From NCBI GenBank assembly GCA_000310025.1, contig FN649740.1, forward strand, positions 3,835,774 through 3,899,773: a stretch of DNA of 64,000 bases, given 5' to 3'. The notes beneath the pieces are model-generated. The model ran no database searches. It saw only the letters and a program-made list of their open reading frames with translations, and was not told where the DNA came from. Made by a program: the position numbers and the translations under genes. This DNA is from Ectocarpus siliculosus (lineage: Eukaryota > Sar > Phaeophyceae > Ectocarpales > Ectocarpaceae). Of this stretch, positions 1 to 9,400 are shown in pieces; the first letter of the stretch is position 1; each line of letters starts with the position of its first letter.

Positions 1-1478
1 CGCTGGGAATCGTCTCGTCGCACCCGTCGCAGAAAAATTCGAGCTGTTCCTCATCCCCAGCTCTCTCGCCATCGTTTGCCCCTTCCCCTCCGACGATGTG
101 ATTTGGAGGTTTGTGCCCTGGCCAAATATCTTTCGGGTATCTGTGCGGAGGCAACGGATTGCAGTTTGCAAATGCGTACTGTCAAAAACTAAGGGAGTCG
201 AAAATGGGATGTGTGGCGGTATCGGCACTACTCCAGCACGCGTCATTTCGGCATAACAAGAGTTCACAGTCATGAGCGTTTTCAAACTCACAGGCCTGGC
301 CGCAACACATAGCTGGAATAGCACCTGCTTGAGAGCACTCTTTCAAAGTTTGAGTTCTTGCTATTGCTTCGACAAAAAGGTCGGCTTTCAACTCATGCTT
401 GGTTCGGAGACCTTGGAAGGCCTTGACGGTATGCATTGCATCATCAGTAAAAACAACTGCTCCTTAACATTACTGGTCCTCATGACAGAGGTCAACCTCA
501 CGTCATCGATACAAACAAAAACAGACCATACCATACATGGCGATATATCCTCTCTGACTACCACGCGTTGAGCCCCTCAGGGCGAAAAAATGGAAATCAT
601 AGACCTTGCCGAGGGTATTCCTCCACCCACACCCTTCGGCTTGTGGCACCTCCTCGTTGAGGAAAACAACCACGCAGTGCAAACACATGATGCGAAGGGG
701 CGACGCTAGCTAGCTTTACGGAATAAACGCGATTATTTCTCTCTTACCGATGTGTCACGTGCTCTCCTTCGCCAGAAGGGGGTATTGGCGGAGGTGCTCC
801 AGCCGGTGGGGGTGGCGGCGCCAGCTTCTTCCTCCTTACTACTGTCTCCGTCTTTTCAAAGCCCTTGAAGAGTCTGCTTGCTCCGACCGTGCGTCCGGTC
901 GCTGGTCCCCCTTCCGTCCCGCCAGGCCCGTCTCCACTATGACTACTGCTGCCGACAAAACTTCCACCTTGCACGTCTGAAGGCAGCTGTGCAGAGGTGG
1001 TCGATGGGTGGGAATTATCCCCTCCGTTCACTATCCCCGCACCACCGACAGGAGCGTGAAAGGTGGTGCTAGATGAATCAACAGAAGCGGGGGAGGGTGA
1101 AGCCGCTGAGAACGATGATGTAGATGCTGGCAGTGATGACGATGACTCGACACCGAGCAGACCGAGAAGCGCTAGTCCTGGTTGGCTAGCAGCATCTTCC
1201 CCACCATCATCAACGACGGGAGGCGGTATGGAAGGGTTTACGGGTTTCGCCATGTGGAACAGTTTCACCTGGGGCAAAGTGCCAATCGATTGCACGTGGA
1301 GCGGGGGATCGTGACCACTATTATTAACTCCTAAGAGCAAATCAGGCAACCTTTTCGGTGGTACAAGGTGCTTCCAATGGGAGAACTTGAGAGTTCTGGA
1401 GGGATTGCACGTTTCGGAAAGGGGAAGGGTGGCAGAGCTCAACGGAGATTGTTGAGCATATGCACATCTCGTACAGAA
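1..1478 (-). CDS. Partial gene, unidentified, running off the left edge
   Basis: Two stretches look coding on the minus strand. The first (about 1478 to 748) encodes a Ser/Pro/Gly-rich segment ending in a proline run and a good donor (CG|GTAAGA) at 747. The second (180 to 1) follows an acceptor (TTTTTGACAG) and in one frame encodes an acidic stretch ending FFCDGCDETIP, whose Cys spacing suggests the start of a zinc-binding module (ZZ or PHD type). Direct joining of the two exons does not give that frame, so a middle exon in 181-747 is expected; a candidate around 540-690 could not be placed in phase. No start codon was found; the first stretch is open back to a stop near 1490. I do not recognise the protein. 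Confidence 0.4.
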
Positions 1479-1540
1479 CCCACAGAAGGTTCAGGTATGT
1501 TCACATACATGCATGTGTACAAAAAAAGTGAGTTGAGCAT

Positions 1541-1745
1541 TGGAAGTGTTACGGAACTCACAGGAAAGTCTTGGGTAGGGTGGTTTAAGTGTAACAGAAC
1601 TGAACCGAAGTAATCTGGTAGGTGGGATTCAGAACAGTCACAGAAGAAAACGGGCATGTTCACAAATTCTTGTAGAACTCACAGATTTTCCGGGTAGGGT
1701 ACTGGAAGTGTCACAGAACTCACATTAAATATCGGGTCAGGGTGC
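1541..1745. repeat. Degenerate tandem repeat, about 40-43 bp unit
   Basis: Five imperfect units share a core like GGAAGTGT(T/C)ACAGAACTCACA followed by CGGGTAGGGT. Clear unit starts are near 1541, 1584, 1627, 1668 and 1702. It lies just upstream (on the minus strand) of the partial gene at the left edge. Confidence 0.55.
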
Positions 1746-3389
1746 AATACATACCCAGGAGAATACCCCGGTCATACATTACTCGCCCACGTACAACCTC
1801 TATCCCCGATCTGGGTATTCGCCCGTAGATCGCCCCACACCGGTCCAGAGTAGATGCGACGAACAGCCAGACAAGCGTAGCTTCCAACAGCGAGAACGAA
1901 ATAATACAATTGAAATACTTCGCTCACACACTTGTCAAGTCCCACCCTAACGGCTTCCGACTTACACAAGCGAGGAGCAAGAGCCCTCCCATCCGACTCA
2001 GCTGAAAGCTGCAACAACAACCGTGGGCGCACTTTCAACGATTGGGATCGGAAGTAGGGTGCCCGCTATTTCCCTGTTTTGTCAACACACCGGTGCTGCT
2101 GTGTCCTGATTGGTCAATGTTACTCGAAAAACTGCTACGGAGCCCCGCCCCTCTCGTATTCAGTCCTCCAAAAACTCCTAGAGGGCCCCTTTCTCACATA
2201 AACACCAATGCGGCGCCTCTCAGTCATCGACTGCTTTCATACACACCCCGCGTCACTGTCATGCATCGCCCCTCTCTTGTTGTGGACGGGCACCAGTCTC
2301 ATTCGGGGCAAGCCTGCATCACCGTCTCCCGCACCAACTAAATGTATCTCTCATTCGTCCGCTCCTGCTGGTGGCGTTGGAAAGTTGCCGTAACCCGCCT
2401 CTACCCCTCTCGATGCTACATGTGGATGTTTGAAGTTAACCCCTTTGGGTCTAGCTCTTTTTTTTTCGGCAAAAAAAAAAAAAACGGGAGGAGAGAGTGC
2501 GGGAGAGAGAGACAGAAGTACAGCAAAAAGAGACGAGTGTACTTCTGTAGACGCAACAGCTATCTCCACCCATAGCCCATGAGGGCTGCCCGCGACAGGA
2601 AGGTGGGCACAGACAGGGTCATAGAAGGGTTGATGCGTGGTCGCGGTGCGGCCGGTAGGGCAGGTTAGGCTTGTAGACCTCGAAAAGATCAGTCGTCAGA
2701 CCGCCTACACTACTATATTCAAATGATCAGTGAAAATGATCAGTGAGAGGGCTTGTAGACCCATAGCTGGTTCTTGTTCTGTACTTCTCTGTCCCCTCCC
2801 CAATATGAGCCCTGCCGGCTCACTGCAGCTCTCTGTGATTTTCTCACAATTCCCACAAGCACGCAAGCACACCAGGACACACCTACCTTTGCACCAGTGG
2901 CTCTCTAGGTTCGGGCGAGGGTATGTGTGGGGCTATGATGATAGTGTATGTGTCATAATAGCCCGGGTGTAGCCCCGGCCTCATCTGAAGCCCCTTCTCT
3001 TGTTCCCCAGGGAGGGTATGTATGTGTGGGGTCGAGGATGATGTAGTTGGGGGCGGTGATGAAGATGATGGAGAAGTCCATCCATGGATGGATGTGAAAT
3101 GAAAGAAGAAGCGAAGAAGGACGAAGGAAAGACACACCATTTCTCCCCGTGCTCAACCTAAAACCAACTCACTCGACGTCCGCATGAGCACGAAATAGAG
3201 CGGGCAAAAAGACAGGGCGCCGTCGGCCGTGAGCATGGTATCCATCGTCGGCAATAGCGGTAAGGCGAACATTTGACGGGTAGATGGAGAAGTACCCCGG
3301 TGGGCAAATACGGGAGAGAATGACCGAGGGCAGCCCCGATGGTTTCACCGGCGGTGTTAAAGCGAAAGTTGGTTGTGGAATTTATTTTT
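1746..3389. other. No gene recognised
   Basis: Only short open frames without convincing splice sites or protein-like composition. It holds a poly-T/poly-A stretch and a purine run (about 2457-2520), and a short direct repeat of TGATCAGTGA near 2723-2745. Confidence 0.5.
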
Positions 3390-3885
3390 GGGAAATGGAC
3401 AAAAGTGGGTATACCCACGCCATTCTCGGACAAAAGTGGGTACTCCAAAATCCGGCGCGCGCGCCCTCCATAGGTGACCCCCAAACGACCCAAAACCCCA
3501 TTCTGACACCTGGGCGACACAGCCAGGGACCATACACAGCACGGGCATCGTTTTTTCCCCACTTTCAGGCACACCTTTGGCCCTAATACCGCCTAGGCGC
3601 GCAAGGCCTCACCAGAGTGCCCACTTCTGTCCGACATCGCGGTGGGTATACCCAGCGGCGCCTACGACTTTTTTCATGTACCCACTTGTGTCCATATTTT
3701 GACCCACTTTTGTCCAAGTTGCACCCACTTTTGTCCACTTACGGACAGCGGAAATCGAGCGGAAATCGACCTCCACGTCACCGCACGGCACAACATCGAA
3801 TAGCCTCGGAACGTCTCAGAATCTCCCAACACCGTATCCATGGCATCTTTCCTATCCATGGCTGCCGACTGCGGACCGACCGCGG
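3390..3885 (+). repeat. Left arm of the foldback element
   Basis: Reverse complement of 4224-4719. Differences include GTCACC versus GTCGCC and AGTTGC versus AATTG-type changes, so the arms have diverged slightly since they were formed. The matching open frames on both arms are mirror images and not independent genes. Confidence 0.85.
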
Positions 3886-4223
3886 GATATCGGGTCGGAT
3901 TTTCACTTGGTATATACATACATGTAGTGCATATGAATACCCTCTTTTTAAACATGACGTAGTTGCGTGGTAAACTGCCTCGACCAGCTGCTGCTGCCCT
4001 CACGAGTGAGTCGGTGTGCACTCGTGGTGGTGGTCGTTGTTTTTTTGTGTGTGTGGCGCATGTGTGTGTCTGTGTTGCTGTATGCGCGCCCGTTGGCTTT
4101 GTTGTCCGTTGTGTGTCACGCCTTTATTTGTGGCGTGCCGTTAGTGCGCTGCTTGCCGGGCTTGCCGCGGGTATCTTCCCGTGCCGGTACCGAAGGGGTC
4201 TGGCATGTTTCTGACATGTTCCT

Positions 4224-4719
4224 CCGCGGTCGGTCCGCAGTCGGCAGCCATGGATAGGAAAGATGCCATGGATACGGTGTTGGGAGATTCTGAGACGTTC
4301 CGAGGCTATTCGATGTTGTGCCGTGCGGTGACGTGGAGGTCGATTTCCGCTCGATTTCCGCTGTCCGTAAGTGGACAGAAGTGGGTACAATTTGGACAAA
4401 AGTGGGTCAAAATATGGACACAAGTGGGTACATGAAAAAAGTCGTAGGCGCCGCTGGGTATACCCACCGCGATGTCGGACAGAAGTGGGCACTCTGGTGA
4501 GGCCTTGCGCGCCTAGGCGGTATTAGGGCCAAAGGTGTGCCTGAAAGTGGGAAAAAATCGATGCCCGTGCTGTGTATGGTCCCTGGCTGTGTCGCCCAGG
4601 TGTCAGAATGGGGTTTTGGGCCGTTTGGGGGTCGCCTATGGAAGGCGCGCGCGCCGGATTTTGGAGTACCCACTTTTGTCCGAGAATGGCGTGGGTATAC
4701 CCACTTTTGTCCATTTCCC
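4224..4719 (-). repeat. Right arm of the foldback element
   Basis: Inverted copy of the left arm, starting at the inner sequence CCGCGGTCGGTCCGC and ending at the outer tip CCATTTCCC. Confidence 0.85.
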
Positions 4720-5931
4720 TTTTGCAATTCCTTGCCACAAAGAGGTCAACCCTCAGCGGGGGTAAGATTGGGCCCAGGCGTCTTTCCGTTCGGCGTGGCA
4801 GTGCTACTGCATGTCCTACTACTGCTGTAGAGGCGTGCAGGAAGACAAGAACGACCAGTTAATGGTGCAGAGAGAAACGGATACCCATACAACTGCTGTG
4901 GTCTTAAAGTCAGTTACGACGTGTGCACGGAGAAGGTGTTGGCGGGAAACCTGAAGAAGGGTCCGCCAGAAATTCTGTAGCTTTGCACAGCACAAGACAA
5001 TATTTAGGAGGTAGATGAAACGATCTCGGCGCCTAGTGCACTACCCTATGTATAAGGTTAAAAAAAACAAGAGAAAAATATGGGAAAAATAAAATAAAAT
5101 CTGCAATGGCCCCTCTCGGGCGCGGGATAACTCTCGCATACACCGGAGTTCCTGTTCCCTGTGCCCTGTTTTTAGCGAGGGCGATAGTACACGCCCGAGG
5201 GGCTCATCTTGGGGAATACTCGAGAGATGCACGGGATGGCAGAACATTTATCGTCTAACGCTTCCATGTGACCCAGGATCGGAGCGCTTTTAGACATCCG
5301 TAGCGTACCGCGCATCAGCGTTCAGCCAGAGAGCACGGCGGGCGAAGGTAAATAAATGGCGGGGGGGAAATGTCCAAATGCCTTCCAGTAGACACACAAA
5401 CCTGTTGTATTTCTGTCCTGGTTGCTAGAAACTGGAGAAGACACCGAGTTCGTCAGCAACACGTGCCCTCTCTGAGGCGAGAACGAGAAGGCTCAACCGT
5501 GTGTCTGTGTACTGTACGGAGTTCAATTGAACACCAAACTGCTGCACATGCTGTTGCTACTATAGTACACAGCAGACGCATACATACGAATGCACAATAT
5601 TTGTACAAAAGGCCTCCTCAATGCCAAACTCGACACGCCCGGGCGCTCTGGGAAGATCACATTGCAACGGATTCTCAAAGTTCCGATTAACCTTTGTGAG
5701 TATACAAGCAATGCACGCGTTGTGCGGCGACCTCAGAAACGCATCACGCTACAAATAGCTGGTGTGTGTAGCCTCCCTATACCAAATATTATGTACTCTA
5801 GAAGGGAAGCTGTGTCACCGTGTGGTGCGGCATAAAAGCTAACCTCTTCCAGCAGTTCCGCCGCGGCCCAGGATACTTGCCGCTTGCGCTTTCTCCCTCT
5901 TCCTTCCAAGGGAGTTGCCATCTTAGCCGCC
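4720..5931. other. Upstream region of the kinase gene
   Basis: No coding exon recognised. A loose inverted pair (GCCCCTCTCGGGCG at about 5108 and CGCCCGAGGGGC at about 5191) is present. The 5' untranslated region and promoter of the kinase gene probably lie in the right-hand part; no TATA-like site stands out. Confidence 0.4.
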
Positions 5932-6408
5932 ATGAAACGCAGCGTCACCAGCAACTTGCGCGGCCGACCAGCACTGAGCTGGTATGGTAAGTGCACTGTC
6001 AAGCAGAACTGCCCACAACACCAGACACAGCAAGCACGTTATATGGGGGGCGCCGCACACCATCTTTGCACCCCCCCACGGCCGCCGCAGCCTGTGCAAA
6101 CAGCGCTGCAGCTCAAGCAACTGCCAGGTCGTGAGACACCCATCAGCACAGGAGACATCCGCACCCTAGGGTGTTCGCGTTCGATGGCGCTAAGTGCGGC
6201 TCGAAGACCTCCATCGCTTGACTTAGCTGCTGTTAACCAACGTGTGGCACCAAACGAAGCACGGCAGGACAACGAGGTGATCGACCTCAGTTGTACGACG
6301 CCGCCTCATGAAGTGTCAACTGCAACCGATTTCCGAGACGTCAAGCTCCAGGACTTCAACTTAGGAGATCGGCTTGGAGCGAAGAGGGACGGTGGAGAGG
6401 GCTTTCAG
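5932..6408 (+). other. Kinase exon 1: presequence-like N-terminus and start of glycine loop
   Basis: The first 17 residues (MKRSVTSNLRGRPALSW) are basic, rich in Ser/Leu and free of acidic residues, as in mitochondrial targeting peptides. The middle is a low-complexity linker. The end reads DFNLGDRLGAKRDGGEGFQ, the probable first strand and glycine-rich loop. Donor CAG|GTCTGA at 6409. Confidence 0.6.
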
Positions 6409-9400
6409 GTCTGAGACATGTAATGTATCTATTGTTGGATTACTTTCGCGCCGATTGTTGTGCAGTCCAAGTAAACAAATCACGTCAAATTGACGCCGTC
6501 GCATCTCGCAAGTCTGTAACAACAGCAGTAGGTAGCTCCTGCACGTTGTACTTGGAAGTCTACAGCAGTAGCCTCGACCACGCCGTTCTGTTATAGCGGC
6601 ACGATGTACTATGTGTACTTCGTCGTATTTATAGTACTCCGAGGTTCGTAATAGACAACAATCCTGGTTTGACAGGTGTTGCTTCTACAGAGATTGGTGA
6701 ATGCCTGGCCGATGGAGAAGTAAAGAGCCTTTTGGTTCATATTTCCGCCAACATGTACATGTGCGCGGTGCCCACATCGTGTATGTTACAATATGCAAGC
6801 GAGCTGCTACAATTATTATGGACTCAGTCCGCAAGGGCCAGGGATATCACTACTGCTGCACTGCTGTTGTGTCTTCTTGAATGTAGTTAGTCCAACAGCG
6901 TCCAAAACCTTGTAGCACTACAGAAGACGGGAGCAGAGAGAAGTCCACGCTGATTTCGCCAAATGAGAACCGAAAATAGACCTTGCACCTGCAATTGCTG
7001 GAAGGGCATTCGGACCTGGGCCCCATGGGGCCAGTCGTGCATCTGGCCCACGCTTCCTTCCTTCACGCTTACTTCGTGGCGGCTTTAAGGGTTGGCGTGG
7101 CCCATGGCACGTGTTCTAGTTTGCGGCGTCTGTGTACTAAGCAATTGGGCGTGACTCTTCCGCTCGCTCCGTATCTGATCCATGGCAAACACAGCTCTCT
7201 TTTGACCAGACTTTTCCAGCTTGTAGCATGTGCACATTGTGATCAAACTTATTCCGTACCCGCCTCTCGTGTGCCACGCTACGTACCAACCAGGGGGTGA
7301 ACTCCCGCGTCTTCCGGGTAAGATTGTGTTCTCGGCGGCACGATCACGCGTCCAGGGGTCGTGCCGACGGCGCCAATGCCCACGCATCTTCGGTTGCATC
7401 ACATTCTCTACCTTCGGCAACTGCGGGTCCAGCCACGAAAAGTACCCGCCGTGCCGAGACACCGAGTTCGACTTCGCCTCCGAGCGGGAGCCTTGTAAAC
7501 GATCTCATGGGTATGGGCGAGCAGTTTTGGAAGGGGAGCTTTGGCGCTTGCCTTAATGGGAACTACGGCAGTGTCGGGCAGGGGGCCGCCAACGCGAAGA
7601 GATCTGCTGTGCCAGACAAGGTTGAAGATAAGCCGGCAGATACGGAATGGGCGCTTAAGATGGTGCTCACGTTAGCTGGCAAAGACCCATTGCAGGTGCG
7701 ATGTCCATAGCTAAGATGGAGCCCCATCCACAATATATATATTTTCACGACAGCCTACATTTAGTCTCCGTTGTTTTTTCAGAACAGCTTCCGGGTTGAC
7801 ATGCAGCAGTGCGCAGCAGTTTCAAACCTGCGGAGTGTTGCCTTCGTCTCGACAACGCCGTAGCCAAAACTCGTACAGCCATTTAGTAACAAGAACCTCC
7901 TCTACACGCCCTTCTCGCCGGCGCCGACACGACCAGGCGGAGCGGGAAATGAAAACCGAGATCGACGTGCTCGTCGGTGGACGTATCCCTCCGCACCCTA
8001 ACATCATGCGTGGCGTTCATAGCTTTCAGGTATGACGGCTTGCGATTTCCTCGACTCTTCAAAGGCCAGACACATTATGGTGGTAACCGTCGTGGGATGG
8101 TCGACAATGCCATACCTCCTCTCAGACTCGATGGATAAAAGGTCAACGGCGTATGATGTTGTTCTCTAGGATACCATTGGGCGTGAGCTTCAACCAAGGC
8201 TCTGGGATGGGCTTGGCCCTGACGCCGGAGGGACGCTGAGCCCTCGCACTACTTTCGTGGTGATGCCCTTGTTCACCGCGGGGTCTCTTCAGGTATTTGA
8301 AACATTCGAAGCAACCAATAATTCTGCAGGGGATCGGCAAGAAGTGCAGTACAATACCGAGTGGAATATGCGTGATTGCTTGATTTTTACAATCACAAGA
8401 CTCATGCGAGCGTTGGGGATGGTGAAAAGGTTGCAAGCAAAGATCTTGAATCAGGTGAAAGCGTAGATATTTAGTGCATATCGTGCCCCGACGTAGGTCG
8501 TGCTTGCGAAGGGTTGAAAAATTGCACCCGCTATGTCAACGCGCACGATGTCTCAAGTTTCCTTCGTAGGATGTTCTGAAGAAGTTACCCCCGTGCCGGT
8601 AGACGCCACATCAAGTGTTGATTCCTTGCTGCCCATGAGTCCCAGCTTGGTAGTATCTCAACCACATCCTCTGAACATGTGTCGTTCAAACAGGCTTTAC
8701 TGAACAAAAGGCGTCTACGATGCAAGGGTCCGCCGTTCTTGAGGCTCTTAGAAACAATGCGATTTCTTAAGCAGATGCTCAGCGCGGTTAGCCATCTCCT
8801 TGCTCATGGGGTCGCGCACAACGACATTAAACCAGGTGAGGCATATTTAACAATTCGTGTGAGTAACGGCGATGTTGACGTGTCTACCGGCGAATTTTCT
8901 GCTCCGCACGTGGGTTTCTGGACGCACCTCCGCCTTGGTGTCGCAACTTTGACCATCGCATGTCTGTGCTAGTGTTGAGACTCCTCGCCGCCTCCCAAGT
9001 GCTTGCGCCGCCAGCGCCCACTGGCGATGCATGATGAGCGCCGCCCAACACGTGCCTTTGGATGACGCTGGGACTCTTATTTTTGCAGACAACTGGCTTC
9101 TTTGCGCCGACCAGCGCACCCTCGTGCTCACCGACTTCGGCGCTTGCTTCGACTCCTCAAATCCGCCACAATCTTGGAGCACGCCGTCGCCTTCTTCGCC
9201 CGCGGTGCCGGTTTCTTGCTTGGACGCGTCAGCCGCAGTTTCCTCCACCGACCTGGAGCAAGCCGCAGTCACTGGCCGTGATTCGAACCCTTGCCATTCC
9301 TCGGGCGCAGTAGGCTCTGCTGCCGCTGCTGCTGCTACTGCAGCTGCTGCCACTAGTGTCGATTCCAACGGCACTGATCTATCGGGTGCTGGTGTTGCCG

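Larger units (their letters stand above)
3390..4719. mobile_element. Foldback (large inverted-repeat) element
   Basis: Two arms of equal length (3390-3885 and 4224-4719, 496 bp each) are reverse complements with only scattered mismatches; the 338 bp spacer is unrelated. The outer end reads GGGAAATGGACAAAAGTGGG. Each arm carries about six copies, in both orientations, of a motif close to GGACAAAAGTGGG (near 3395, 3429, 3619, 3677, 3702 and 3723 in the left arm), plus the palindrome GTGGGTATACCCAC near the tip and an imperfect copy near 3640. Repeated subterminal motifs and long terminal inverted repeats are typical of DNA transposons and foldback elements. No transposase frame is visible in the spacer, so it would be non-autonomous. 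Flanks are T-rich (TTTTT on the left, TTTT on the right), so a target-site duplication cannot be told from chance. Confidence 0.8.

Noticed and set aside
3158-4765. Several 80-140 residue frames on both strands
   Set aside because: They are mirror copies created by the inverted arms of the foldback element, with no domain or splice support.
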